Position numbers and translations under genes: made by a program. A stretch of DNA of 64,000 nucleotides from Hermodice carunculata (lineage: Eukaryota > Annelida > Polychaeta > Eunicida > Amphinomidae). Below the pieces are notes generated by a model. The model was not told the DNA's origin. It searched no databases and was given only the letters and a program-made list of their open reading frames with translations. Location: positions 1,102,801-1,166,800 of the forward strand of contig CAXHWN010002730.1 of the NCBI GenBank assembly GCA_964020975.1, in the 5' to 3' direction. Positions 1 to 11,765 of this stretch are shown in pieces (position 1 is the first letter of the stretch; the number at the start of each line of letters is the position of its first letter).

Positions 1-479
1 AGATATTGTCATCCTTGTTTCAGGTGTGCTTAGTGGTCATTTAGCCAGCCTGATATTACATCTTCTTCCTGGCAATAGCAGAGTATAATTATATTTGTTT
101 TGTGTTCTCTCCCCCCCCCCCCCCCGACCAAACAGGTGTACAAAAAGCTTAAATACGTGTAGCACACACAATCATTCTTTTTGCACGATTTTAGTTCTGA
201 TGATTTATATTTTGCTTTTTTTCTCACTTTTGCAAAATATGCTCAACAGTCCAATTTTCGGATTAAATAAATGATGCGCTTCTGAATCGGGAAAATGTGA
301 ATACAGAGAAGAGAGCATTTTCCTTGCTGTGCATTGTAACATTTTGACTGCAAACAAGCCATCTCTGCGGCTGCTTGGCTTGCCTTTATGAATGGTCACT
401 CAGACATGATATCATTAAATAATGCACATTTACACACACTATGATTTTGGAAATCATACTTTTCATGTAGGAAAAATGT
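1..479. other. No gene seen; C homopolymer
   Basis: No coding or mobile-element signal that I can support. The only marked feature is a run of about 15 C residues near 111-125, followed by ordinary AT-rich sequence. Confidence 0.5.
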
Positions 480-1600
480 TTTTCCATTAGCTCAGCGGAC
501 TTGTTAGTCAGTTGAGCGATCTTATGACCCTTCATCCGTCGTTTTTAGCGTAAGCGTCCTCTTCTGCCTGCGTCCATCCACAATTCACATTTTCGATTTT
601 CTGATAAAATACAATCTGATGGATTCACTTGAAACTTGGTTAGGATGTACCTTGGATAGGTCTCTAGCAACTTTATTCAAAAGCTGAATTTTTATTTCAA
701 AAACCGCCACACCAATTGCTTTTAAATTGCATAGGAACCCTTTCAGGAACCCCTTCACTTGTTCATCAGTTGGCGCTGTGATTTTTTTCTATTTTTTTAT
801 AAATATTTGTGTGTTAAAGCTATGTTTGATGTTTTCTCCAAAACCAGTACTGAGATTTCTTTGAAACTCGGTGAAAATGTAGCTTGTGCAAGGCTCAAGT
901 GATATTGTTCACTTGGAAAAGATATCCCGCATTTCTGATTTGTAACGATTTATTAGTGTGGGTACTTACACGTAATATGTACTTGTACGTTCCCATTAAT
1001 TACAGTGCAAGTCAATGGGGATCGCAATGGTAAGTCCCTGAATTGACTACTTCTCCAACCCGTTAACCACATTCACTTCAAACATCGTGACGATGTATAT
1101 TGGCCGGGTGTCTGTCTGACTTTTAACAATTTGTTCACTTTTCGTACTTATCCACTAATGTGTACATGAACGTTCCGGTTGGTTACAATGCACGTCAATG
1201 GGGATTCCAATGGTAACTCACATTTTGCTTCATTCTCCAGTATCGTCACTCAGGTTCCCTTGAAAGGTGGTGGAAATATGCCTTGGGTACATCTGTACAA
1301 ATTTTATTCAAATGTCACGCTCCAATAATTTGTGGAATTTTATGATTTTTTGGGTTTATTTTCTGGCAAAAATTTGAAACGTAATCGACAAAAATGCAAA
1401 GCCAATTGTTCTGAAATTGCACATAAACACTTCTGGGGTTGGCCTTTGACGTACAGCTAGATAGACTTGTAGATTTATTAAAGATGTACTGCTAGATAGA
1501 CTTGTAGATTTATTAAAGATGTATCGCCAGCATGGTGACAGTAAAAGTAGCATTCTGCTTCTGACAAAAATCTCTGGTCGGACAGCCAACATAGGTGCAC
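480..1600. repeat. Dispersed repeat family R1, copy 1
   Basis: Anonymous repeat without a convincing reading frame. Parts of it recur at 26.69-27.1 kb, 38.9-39.8 kb and at the right edge of the window (63.78-64.0 kb). The shared text includes a block around 'GCAAGTCAATGGGGAT' and phrases such as 'TTCACTTGAAACTT' and 'TTCTCCAAAAC'. Inside this copy the 'GTCAATGGGGAT' block occurs twice (about 1010 and 1195), so the family has internal subrepeats of about 180 bp. A perfect 35-bp tandem duplication sits at 1451-1520. The family may be a non-autonomous rolling-circle element, because the copy near 27.1 kb ends in a Helitron-like terminus. That link is inference. Confidence 0.6.
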
Positions 1601-2570
1601 TTCAATCAGGAACAAAATAATGTATCATTTTTGTGTTCACCTCGTGAAAACCTGCCACCAGGGATATTTTGTCAGCCTGGCCTTTGGATCGTGCATGCAC
1701 CTTCCAGCATGTAAATGTTGCCTGATGGAATAGCAAAAATGTAAATTTAAAAGAAAAATCATGCCATTTGTCGACATATGTGTAACATTTTTAGCATTGT
1801 TAAAGCATATCTGAGGTAGAACTCCTTTATAGCCAAATCATCTATTTTTCTTTTGATGCTAACTTCCAAGCTACTTCCATTTTTCCAGGAGTGCGTGATG
1901 AGAGGTACGATGTACAAAAAGTATACAGATGAGCATATTGGCATTTATCCCGATGTGATTTTGTTGCATGAAATTATTGTACCCTTTTGAACATATAGTT
2001 ACTTTTCCGAGCCTTGGTGATTTTGGCAAAATACTTGTTCGGAATAAAATGCTAGAAGCCTGGAAAAACAATTCCTCACAAAGAACCCATCATGCGTAGT
2101 TTACTCGCTTTGTCAAGATATAGCCACCATACTATGGTATCGCCTCAAATATTAAAATACAGGGCTACTCAGTGAATGAGAAAATGTGTACCAGGGGAAA
2201 TATATAAGGATACACTTTTCACATACCCAAGTGTGTTCATTTTTAAAAACACAGCCTCGGCATCTGCATCTTAACGTGGCACAAATCATATTGTGCAGAG
2301 TGTGTCGGATAAGTCGTTTTCTCCAATGTTGAAACTGGTATGTTAGCACCATTGACATGTGGTGCTCGAGTGAATGCAACACACACAAAACAATTACATC
2401 TTACAGAATAAAACTCAGAATGCTTCTAAAAATTACCTACGCATAACCAATTGAATAATCAATCTGAGACTAAGCCATCAAGGCAAACATGACCATGCTA
2501 ATTTCTTGGAAATGTGAATTCAATGGTTAACAACGTTTAAGTTAAAGTTAAACAGGTCAAAGATATTTAG
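1601..2570. other. No gene recognised; probably intronic to the receptor gene
   Basis: No domain, RNA gene or clear repeat seen. It precedes the receptor exon at 2571-2810 on the + strand, so it is most simply part of the preceding intron. The upstream transmembrane and leucine-rich-repeat exons expected of this receptor type would lie left of the window or are not visible here. Confidence 0.4.
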
Positions 2571-2810
2571 GTGCAATGGAATTCATTATGTGCCTGGCTG
2601 GTTTTGCCACTTTGGGATTCATAGTCTGGAGAAGCTGTTTAACGTAGATTCCCATCTTGGTCTTGATCAATATTCAGGACTTGCATCACTCGGAGGAAAT
2701 GTTCGTCTTCCTAGAGAAATATATGCCTGGTTTGTGGTATTTATTGTACCCATCAACTCCGTGTTGAACCCCTTCATCTACACAGTATCACCTATTCTTC
2801 AAAAGGAAAG
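2571..2810 (+). CDS. LGR/GRL101-type G-protein-coupled receptor, exon with TM7
   Basis: The frame contains REIYAWFVVF followed by PINSVLNPFIY, the extracellular-loop-3 to TM7 signature of leucine-rich-repeat receptors (relaxin receptors, snail GRL101), with the NPxxY activation motif. The exon is bounded by a plausible acceptor (TATTTAG before 2571) and a donor (GAAAG|GTAGAT at 2810/2811), leaving phase 2. Translation then continues sensibly into the short exon at 4303. One oddity is that TM6 is not clear in this frame: a TM6-like stretch, IPILVLI, occurs in a neighbouring frame at about 2672-2692. That suggests a frameshift or sequence error here, or a different 5' exon boundary. The receptor family is fairly sure; whether the gene is intact is not. 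Confidence 0.65.
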
Positions 2811-3838
2811 GTAGATATGCCAATTCATTTATATGTATATTTTCTGATCAATTTGACACTTTTAGACTTACATATTTGAGATATTTCTCATAATTCAGAT
2901 TAGTACAAAGTAACGTCTGATCATCGTGGAAAAATGTATTGGAGAAACTTTTGATGCAATCTATATATCAAACATTACAACCGTATGATTCTTTTGTAAT
3001 TTTGTTCTCTGTGCCGATTCTCACTACAATTGGCTTAACTGCTTAAAAAACGGAACAGTTCCTGAAACGTAAATGCATGTACATCTAAAGTTTATTATTT
3101 ATTCCTGGACCACTTCATATTATAAATAGATACCTTAAGCATACTTTTCATCTACCCATTTACAATAAACATTGATTTTGGGGTATTGCACAGGTCAAGC
3201 ATCTTTTAGCTCGTCCATTTTTATTTTCTCTGTATAAAGGCTCTGGATACACATTTTTATCACCACAGTTACTGGAAAAGTTCCTGATCAAAAAGCAGTG
3301 AAGCTTATAAGGATAAATTTAAAGCTGCTAGACATTTGGTTAAATTATATTTGGTGATGTTTATCCATTGGCGAAATTATACAATAATTATACAATAATT
3401 AGCTGCATTGGATCAAATTGTTATTTGATCCAGTCGATACTGTTACCTTTACAAAAAAGTACATTTCGGATAATGCACGGAGAACACGTATATGAAGAAT
3501 ATGTGAATGCAAATTTGCATGCACGATTATCATATCTATATAAGTGAGGTCATGGAGGTTTTACATGCAGTATCTCAACAAATGTATAGGCGGAGATATG
3601 GAAGAAATAAAGAAACTTGTTTGATATAAAATTGTTTAAAAAAATATAGATTTGAACGCCCCCCCCCCAAAAAAAAAACAAAAACAAAAACACACACACA
3701 CACTTTAGTTTGGTAAATTGGTCCACCATTTTAAAGGGAAAAAATAAAGAAAAATCGAAGTCTCTTTATTCATTTTGGCAAAACGTAAGACGTCTATGAA
3801 ATAACTTTGATACACACACACAGAGACTGATACATATA

Positions 3839-3886
<48 letters not shown>

Positions 3887-4302
3887 TGCACAATCATCAC
3901 TACAGTATAGTTCATCTGAATTTGCATTAGACCTGACGATTGCCAGGAAAATATCATAACAATGGTACATACCTCATAAATGCTGCCAATCCCATTTCTT
4001 ATTTGTTTTGGGGTTCTTTTCTGTATCTTTATTTTCAACTTAGGAGTCCATCTTGAAATAACGTATCGATAGGTTTGTACAAATAGGAACCAATTAGGAC
4101 ATGGGCTTAATATTTGTGAGTTGTATTTACGGCCTGGTCACCCGAGAATAATTTCAGAATGAAAGCCAGTAAAGATATTTTTAGCTGGTACAAGTTGAGA
4201 AATATTGGTATATGTCTTGTGAATTGACACCTTAATTGGATTGCCTTCAATAACGCATTTCTGTGTTTGAAGGTTATGTCAAAGTATTTGCCCATCCACA
4301 AG
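2811..4302 (+). other. Putative receptor intron with (TA)n array
   Basis: Sequence between two phase-matched exons. It holds a short C run followed by an A-rich stretch near 3660-3680 and a (TA)n array at about 3833-3884, preceded by CA repeats. No other gene is visible on either strand; the TYR/ILE-rich ORFs here are read from the TA array. Confidence 0.5.
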
Positions 4303-4367
4303 GAGAAATACCTCCTATAACCAATCTACAAATACCAGCATGACAAGACCTTTCAGCACCAAACAAG
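4303..4367 (+). CDS. Receptor C-tail exon (Ser/Thr-rich)
   Basis: A 65-nt exon proposed from splice signals and phase: acceptor CCACAAG before 4303, donor AACAAG|GTATGC at 4367/4368. It enters in phase 2 and leaves in phase 1, fitting both neighbours. The peptide RNTSYNQSTNTSMTRPFSTK is rich in Ser/Thr/Asn directly after the TM7 exon, as expected of a receptor cytoplasmic tail. The exon is too short to identify by homology alone. The support is the double phase agreement and composition; the polypyrimidine tract is weak. Confidence 0.45.
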
Positions 4368-5025
4368 GTATGCAATATAACCCCGTCCACAACTTAGTTT
4401 GGCCAGGCACCTTCGTCGGTGTAGTGTACCTTTACCTAATGCATTTTTGTGGCAGCATCGTGATGATTCATTGATTCTATAATATCCAGTATAAACTTTG
4501 GAAATGTACCAACCAGTGGACCACAAACAAAGATGTCACCCAGTCCAATCAAATGCACGATTTTGGTAACTCGCACTCTAAATGATCAATGCCCTTTAAA
4601 TCACAAAATGAAATATAATACTTCCACGTCTCTATTACCATTTTCTGGAGTAATCATATTAGCATATTAGTTGCACATTTTAGGTAAATGCACCCTTTTC
4701 ATGTTTGCAGAAAGAACTTTACTAGCAGATGACAGAACACAGAATGGCTGTATACATTTGTTTTAAATAGATATATGCTTATAAGTGTTTATATGATGTA
4801 AGGATGATGTATATAAAACCGGGAGTGTACACTTACTTGATACCTCTCGAGACCAATGGTCAGGAAAGGAAAGTAAATATATAGAATCTGCAATGCAATG
4901 ACTTTTAGGTTTGGTCAGTTTTATGTATTATATCTTGCAGCCATTTATGTTTATTTGTATGAATTATATCATGCGTCTGTATCAAAGAAAATTTCTATTG
5001 TATCCTACATTTCGCCTACTTCCAG

Positions 5026-5231
5026 TGGCAAATACATATAAGAATCTCTTCCTTTTAAACTGTCTGCATGACGCACCGACGCTTCGTGACTATCTGAGGC
5101 AGAAACGGTTATCAAGCAGGGATGTTGCCTTCATAATGAGGAACATATGCCTATCTTTGTGTACACTGGAACAACTAGCGTTCTACCCACTGCTCTGTGA
5201 TGACAATATCTTGCTGCTGTATTACACCAAG
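5026..5231 (+). CDS. Kinase-like domain exon (hinge to catalytic-loop region)
   Basis: Bounded by acceptor CTACTTCCAG before 5026 and a strong donor ACCAAG|GTAAGT at 5231/5232. The peptide contains LRDYLRQKRLSSRDVAFIMR and later LLCDDNILLLYYTK. This spacing resembles a protein kinase from the alpha-D helix ('tLrdyL') to the catalytic loop ('H.dL...NiLl'), but the HRD motif is not conserved, which suggests a pseudokinase. It enters in phase 1 and leaves in phase 0, matching the exons on either side. In context it would be fused to the receptor tail. Kinase resemblance is my reading of the pattern, not a search result. Confidence 0.5.
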
Positions 5232-6144
5232 GTAAGTTATGTGGTTACAATGTGATTTAAAAGATCGCTTACCACCACATGGAGTGTATGAGGAGCGTGT
5301 ACCACTCTATTCTAATGACACACACCAGTAATTGACAATATAACCGACACGAGGTAGGTCTGCTGGCTGCCCATGGTAAGAGAAACTGAACACATTACAC
5401 TAGTAACTAAATCGACAGTGCGTGTACACCCACACACTTTGATCAATAATTTATGTAATGGAAGAGGTAAGCAGCAGATGGCAGCACCAGGTAATTCTAC
5501 TTTGCATCTAACTGTCACATATGCTGCCATCTAGGAGATGAAGTTAGCTTATCCTATTGGTTGGCCGTTTCCAACAGGAAATGGTATGTCATGACAGTGT
5601 TCGCTGCGCACCTTGCCCATTGAATGGAGCAGAGGATCTTTTATTATACATTTCCATCTTTGTACTAGTACAAAATGAGAGGGATGCAATTTTTGCTTTC
5701 TTTGTCAAACCTATGAGTAGGCGTTTCATGCCAATCCGTTAGCTGTTCCACTATAGTGCATTCATGATCTTTGCAGGGAGGATTGTTACTAGTGGGGCAC
5801 ATTTGTTTGACTTTTGCAATCTTAGTTTGAAGTGACCCCGAAATGGTTACTACAGATAAGTTTTCCTCTTTATTAAGACTGCCCTGTTTATTCTTTATTC
5901 CTGGACCACTGAATATGTGTATTTTTTCCTAATTGTTGTAATCGGTGCATTGTATCCAAAAGTACAGAGGTCTGCACTCGGTGGTATGAAAGATATACTG
6001 AGAATTAATGCACTACCCTCCACATCACGCAATAAGCAAATCATGATATATTAGAACTTTTGGTAACTGATAAGGGAGGAAATCTTGCCGTATCTAATCA
6101 TGTCAATGATTCTATGTCTTATGTTGAAAAGCTTTGCTTTACAG

Positions 6145-6315
6145 GGTCCTGTACCGGCACTGTGTCATGCTTCAGCAACTACTTCAGCCACCAATTCCAG
6201 TGAAAGCATCTTGTCCTTTGGAAAACTCCTAGTTATGATGCTCCGTGCGCTGCAGCGCCAAGGAGATCAATATTCTTCACACAAAACGTGTCTTCAGCTT
6301 CATGAGTCCGTTTAA
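6145..6315 (+). CDS. Terminal exon with kinase C-lobe-like segment
   Basis: Acceptor TTGCTTTACAG precedes 6145 and the frame enters in phase 0, matching the donor at 5231. The peptide includes ESILSFGKLLVMMLRALQRQ, resembling kinase subdomain IX ('DvwSFG.lL.eml') in which the invariant Asp is replaced. A TAA at 6313-6315 closes the frame after CLQLHESV, and an AATAAA follows about 190 bases later. A normal kinase C-lobe would be longer, so either this is a shortened pseudokinase domain or the stop lies past an unused donor and further exons exist. Confidence 0.5.
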   Translation, partial: GPVPALCHASATTSATNSSESILSFGKLLVMMLRALQRQGDQYSSHKTCLQLHESV

Positions 6316-6507
6316 ATTTGATCCTCGCTGACACCAGCATACATGCAAGTGTGCATTGATGTAGACATTGCTCCCGTTGCATATGTTACAAGTTTAATTC
6401 CCCTCACAGAGAATTGTTTTTATAAGAATGTGACATTATTATGTCACAGATTTGCACACAGAGACACTCACAAAGCGTTAAGTGTCTCTTGCTCATCATG
6501 CACATAG

Positions 6508-6513
6508 AATAAA
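6508..6513 (+). promoter_or_regulatory. Poly(A) signal of receptor gene
   Basis: AATAAA hexamer about 190 bases after the TAA of the last receptor exon, in an AT-rich, stop-dense 3'-UTR-like stretch. Position and strand fit the end of the gene. Confidence 0.4.
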
Positions 6514-7407
6514 CGTTTGTGTGCGCCAGTATTACTCTCTAATACTTTCAGCCTGCATAGTCAATGGGGCTTGATGTATATTGTTTTCAGGTACAGGATG
6601 CAAGCATATGGTTTATATAATTTATATCTTGGCACTATAGGTTTCATTTTTGACTTGTTTATGGGGCTGGGGTTTGTAGGGCCAATAAAGGCGACAGGGT
6701 AGACCTTCTGAACGGCCTAAAGGGGCATTCAGTTCTTTGCCCAAAGGTATCACAATGTGCATTTTTTTTGTGAAAAAACAGAGTCATGTTTCCCTGCTGC
6801 CACACAGACCTGCAGCAAGCCTCTTCATAACTGTATGAACATCACCTATTTACTAAATTTGTGTAAATGCGTAAACATTTAGATACCATATATTGCTATC
6901 TTTCTTGCCCAAATATAACTTGAAAATCACAAAAGGCATAACAGTAATGGTGTGTTGGAGAAATGATTGGAAGGAACATGAAATATATTTGCGTCATGGT
7001 AAAGATACCGAGACAAAGCAATTCCTCCTTCACGCATGGAAAAAGTAAATGAGAAATTACCAAGTACATAAAATTGGAAACCTTCTCCTTTTGTAACCAT
7101 GGAAATGATGACCTGTTCCATCCACTTTTCAGGATAAGCAGGGGATACATAAAGTTGAAAAGGTTAGTGCTATGAACCTTACAGTCTGGCAGACTATGGG
7201 TGCACTGATGGAGTGGATTCTATCAGGGAAGGGGTGTCTCTCCATGATTAGGTAAAGTGATGTCCATGAAGGCCTTTTGTGCATATCGGGATACATAAGT
7301 TAAATAAGGGAGATGCACAGTCGGCATATGGGATTTGTCGGCAGCAAAGCACGCAGGTCCCCATAGTACAATTTATCAGCTGACGTGACACCATCAGTAT
7401 AAGAATA
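6514..7407. other. No gene recognised
   Basis: Non-coding spacer between the receptor poly(A) signal and the pogo terminus at 7408. Short ORFs here have no recognisable motif. Confidence 0.4.
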
Positions 7408-8620
7408 CAGGCAGTATATCAGGCAACATCTGTTTCTGGTTATTTTCTGGATTACCAAGACTGTCAGATTAACAAATCACAGTATATATCACCAGGATAC
7501 ATAGAAGATAAGAGACCGAATTTGCACCAAACAATGAGTAAATAAGAGCGTAATCATATATATGTAATACCAATCATATGAAACTTTAATAAAAACGTGC
7601 TAATTATAGAAATTCTCAACATCATTCAGAAATTTATATTATTTGTTCGTATATTCATATGATTACACACGTAATTGGACCAATTTGGTATTTAATTGTT
7701 CATTTTCGTGAAACGAAATCGGAAATCTTTTGTTGTTTCTGTGTATATTCATATGATCACACACGTATTTTTACTAATTTGTCATTTAATTGCTCATTTT
7801 GGTGAAAAGAAATCAGAATTTCGTTTTTGTTTACTGCCCTCAGTTTTCATGTCCTTGTATTCCTCTTCAACGCGCCAAATTTTGACAACATCGTTACAAC
7901 AAAATCCATATTTGATTCTAAAAACGACCGCAACATGGTCACAGAAGCTAGCGCCTCTGTTGATGCTACCTGTGGCGTTTTGATATTGTCAATGTCAGAC
8001 TGAGTTTCGTCATCACTGCCATTCTGTTTTAAGAGAAATCATTCCTAACATGTCCTCCTGGGTCATTTCTTTTGCAAAAGGAATTTCATTATCTACATTT
8101 AGAATTTCGCGTGCAGACATATGGTCTGGCGGATCAATGGGTGGCTGGTTCACAAAGCCAAACTATTCAGCCACGGGTATTTCATCATCACAGTCAAAGT
8201 GACGATCATTGATCTCGTCACTGGGTCGTTGTCTTGCAATTAGACCTGTTAGTTGCCAGTACCTGTAAACAGCTTGCCGGAGCACTTCAACTCAGGCTTC
8301 ATTGACAAAATACAATTCCTCTTTCAAATTTAACTTTTCAGTAACCACATTGTCAATATTCTGCACTTTAAGCTTGATCTGTTTTTTTTTCTGTAATGGA
8401 TTTTAAAATGACAACTGGCATCAATCGGATGTACATGGCTAGTAGTGTTGGGGGGGTGAGGTCAGGAATTGACATATTCAAATGAGCTGCTGAGTACCAT
8501 ATAGCATCATCCATTAGCAATAGATATTTACCCCTTTTGCATTTGGTGGCACATTCAAAATTTCGAATGCAGCCTTGGAGAAATGGTATAAATTCCATGA
8601 GAACATGGACTTATACTTTA
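7408..8620 (-). mobile_element. Decayed pogo/Tigger-type DNA transposon (Tc1/mariner)
   Basis: The right end of the element (left in the window) begins CAGGCAGTATATCAGGCAAC after a TA dinucleotide at 7406-7407 and matches the terminus of the better-kept element at 51053. On the - strand it encodes the second half of a DDE transposase: KYLLLMDDAIWYSAAHL (the 'LLLxDNAxxH' block) near 8460-8550, then in another frame PPNTTSHVHPIDA near 8430-8450 ('PPNTTxxxQPxD'). C-terminal text follows, ending SDFFSPK and a stop near 7800. At least one frameshift (in the LLLMDD-PPNTT interval) and several stops break it. The 5' part is missing: sequence turns into a LINE near 8625. The C-terminus matches that of the 51 kb copy. 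Confidence 0.75.
7645..7845. repeat. Tandem duplication inside pogo copy
   Basis: Two diverged units of about 100 bp in a row, each containing 'TATTCATATGAT(T/C)ACACACGTA' and 'CATTT..GTGAAA.GAAATC'. They duplicate the extreme C-terminal coding and 3' flank of the pogo transposase, so only the second unit continues into the coding region. Confidence 0.7.
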
Positions 8621-8624
8621 TGGT

Positions 8625-11600
8625 GTCTATGATTGCCCTCCAGGCCAATTAGCTGTAGATAGGGATCTTTCTCCACATGGCCTTAAAAACTCCATAATTA
8701 GTGCTTTAGATCTTAATCCAAATATTTCACTTGTCACCGGCGATTTTCAATGATAGGTGTCCTAGATAGGATAGAGATCATTTCGAAAGTGAGCTCAGCC
8801 TACACTTTGTCAACCTTTTAGCCAGAACTAATTTATCTCAACTTATTGACGAGCCTACCCGCTGAAATGAACTTTCAAAGAGCCAGCTTGATCTAATTAT
8901 AACTGATTTGCCTGGTTATCATCTAAACTCGGGGACGCGGGCACCAATTGCTACCACTGATCATTCTGTTATTTATTGCACATTATCACTTCGTCATAAT
9001 GTAGACAAGCCCTTCAAAAGAAAAACCCGCAACAATAAACGAGCAAATTCCTATTAACACTGATTTTGACATTTTTGATGACATAAACGATATTGTTTCT
9101 TTCTGGTCTGATCCTTTTATCAATGAATGCAAACAGTTCATTCCCACTCGTGAAATTCTTAATCGTCCAAAAGACAAACCTTGGGTCACTTTTGACATCA
9201 AGAAATTAATGAGGCAAAGGAATCGAGTGTGGTATAGACAAAAACGGTTTTCCAAAAAACAACGACCTTTATCCCTTGCTGAAGCTCTCAACTTAGAACA
9301 TCCGTTTCAGTTTTACAAATGTAAATGTAACATCGTGGTTAGTGCACTTAGAAGATCGATGAGATCTTATTTTGCCAAAATTCGTTTTGAACTTGACTCA
9401 AATGACATAAATCCCAAGAGATGGTTGAACCTAAGAAAATGTTTTCTTGGTTCAAAAATTCATCATTCCGTCCCTCATCCTCTCGAAAATGGTCATGCGT
9501 TCACCAGTGTGATATATTTAACAGATACTTTGCTACTCAATATAAAACCCCAAATAGAGACTGGTCCTTTGCCATTACCAGAGTTCTCTTTCGGAACTGA
9601 GACATGTCTAACCCTGGTCCACTTCAATGAGAACGAGGTTTTACAGCTATGTCTAAAGATTAGCTCAGCTTCAGGCTCTGATTGCATTGCAAATATGCTT
9701 TTAAAAACACAACGGCAGGTATTGCTCCTCTTTAAAAAAAAATCCTTTAACCTTTGTCTCTCTGCATCCTGCTTCCCGAGCTTTGGAAAAAATATAATGC
9801 TTGCTAGTTTATAAAAAGAATGACGAGTAAATCAAAGAAAATTACCGTCCAATTTCACTTTTGTGTAATGTGTCGAAAGTATTTGAACGTCTCATCTAAA
9901 ATGTTCTTTATGAGTACGTCGTGCGTCATGAACTATTGACTTTGAAAAGCTTTGGCTTTAAAGCGAATGATTCTACAACTAATGAACTCATTAATATACT
10001 TCAAGACATTTATAATGGCCTTAAACTTAGACATAGGTACGCATGGTATTTCTAGATATCTATAAAGCTTTGGATCATGTCTGCCATGAGTGACTCGTCT
10101 TGAAACTAAAACATGGTATTGTAGAATCTCTTTTAGGCTTGTTAAATGATTTTTTTTTTGTTAAACCGTTATCAGAGAGTTACTTTTGGTGGCTAGTCTT
10201 CTGACTGGCTGCCGATAGAAGCTGGTGTTCCTCAAGGATCAATACTTGGCCCTCTTCTATTTTTAGTGTATATTAACGGTATTATTAATGATATCTCTCG
10301 TGATATAAAACTTTTTGCTGATGACTCCAGTATTTTAGAAATTGTTGACGACCCTCATGTCGCAGTAAATCGGATCAATAGTGACCCTGTGAAAATTGGT
10401 GCATGACGTAGATTTTGGAAAATTATATTTAATGCCTTAAAATCCATTTCCTTATCATTTTTGTCTAAACGTCAGAAACAAGGACACCCTACTTTAAACT
10501 TAGATGACACCCCTTCACCTGAATCAAACACTCACACTCATTTAGGTATAACCCTTTCTAGTAATTTAAAAGGGGATGCAGACAGCATTTGAATTATAAA
10601 TAAGGCAGGTAAACGTTTGGCATTACAGCGTAGATTGAAGTACAAACTGTCCAGAAAAGCTATCATTACACTATATACAACCACAGATCGACTAATACTA
10701 GAATATGCATGTGTGGTTTTTGACAATGGCACCGTTGGTCTAGCTAAATCTCTAGAATATGTTCAATATGAAGCTGCACGGATCTGTACTGGTGCACTGA
10801 TCCAGGCACACTCCTCGTGTTAATTTATTAAGAGAACTGGGTTTGCAGACATTGGCTGCTCCCAGAAAATATATCAAAGTTATCCTGTTGTATAGAACGG
10901 GCCATAAGCTAGTCCCTTTCTGCTTACATGACCTAGTTCCTGGCAATTTCGGGAACACTGTTTTACGAAATCGTCTCAATTTACAACAAATTAAATATAA
11001 AAATTTCCGTTTCGGAAACTCTTTTCTCCCATTATCTATAAGACTATGCAATGATCTACCACATGATTTGCGTGACACATCTTCCTGGAATATATTCAAA
11101 GGTAATCTAAAACATACACTTCTGGCTGTTGATCATGTACGAAAATACTTTGAAAGCGGTGATCGTTTTCCAAATATATGCCACACACAACTGCACCTGA
11201 ATTGCTCTCTTTTAAATGGTTGTCTTTTCAAAATCAATGCTGTTCCCTAAGCTACTTGGGAATGTTTATATCCGTGCGAGGATGTTCACCATTTTTTCTA
11301 AAATGCCGCCGTTATGTAACCCAAAGGAATGATCTGAAGGAGACTGTATGTGGAACACTTACCGTGGGTGTAATTCCTTCATTGATAGTGCATTTACCTT
11401 TTGACATCTTAATTAGGTAACTTATTCATGGTGATGGAGACATTCCTGATGATATTAATATTAAGATATTTGAAGCAGTACAAGGATATATAGTGGAAAT
11501 TAGAAGATTTCATTTTTAGCCTTTCTCATGTCATGTAGTAGGTATAATTACATCCGTTAATAGGTTTAATCACAATATCTTCATTTTCCGTGCAGCATCC

Positions 11601-11765
11601 TTTTCTTGCAAGCAGTCTTTGGTTTATTGTATTTGTCCTGTGTCTCGAGTATATATAGTGTTGTCGTATCTCATGTTTTGGGGGAACCTGTTTTGTTAGT
11701 GGTCCATTGTACTATTAGGTAACCCAATTGAAATAAATATGTTTAAATCAAAATCAAAGTAATCC
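8625..11765 (+). mobile_element. LINE (Jockey/CR1-like), long 5'-truncated and broken copy
   Basis: The + strand carries, in order, the end of an endonuclease domain (VTGDFQ near 8735, LIITDLPGYHLNSGTRAPIA, TDHSVIYCTLS near 8958-8990), a linker (longest open piece 9209-9814, 201 aa) and reverse transcriptase. RT motifs include YRPISLLCNVSKVFERL near 9844, AGVPQGSILGP at 10221 and the catalytic FADDSS at 10313-10330. Then come LGITLSSNLK, an EYACVVFDN/AARICTGA thumb-like region and a Cys/His tail near 11260-11330, with coding ending about 11518. Several frameshifts and stops are spread along it (roughly ten or more), so it is a dead copy. The tail to about 11765 is AT-rich. The 5' end abuts the pogo remnant, consistent with 5' truncation. 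Confidence 0.85.

Noticed and set aside
480-560. tRNA-derived SINE head
   Set aside because: No A/B-box pair or cloverleaf could be made out.
3705-4038. Two overlapping minus-strand ORFs
   Set aside because: They cross a TA array and have no motif; the region is best read as an intron of the receptor gene.
9493-9687. Minus-strand ORF inside the LINE
   Set aside because: Antisense shadow of the LINE linker region.
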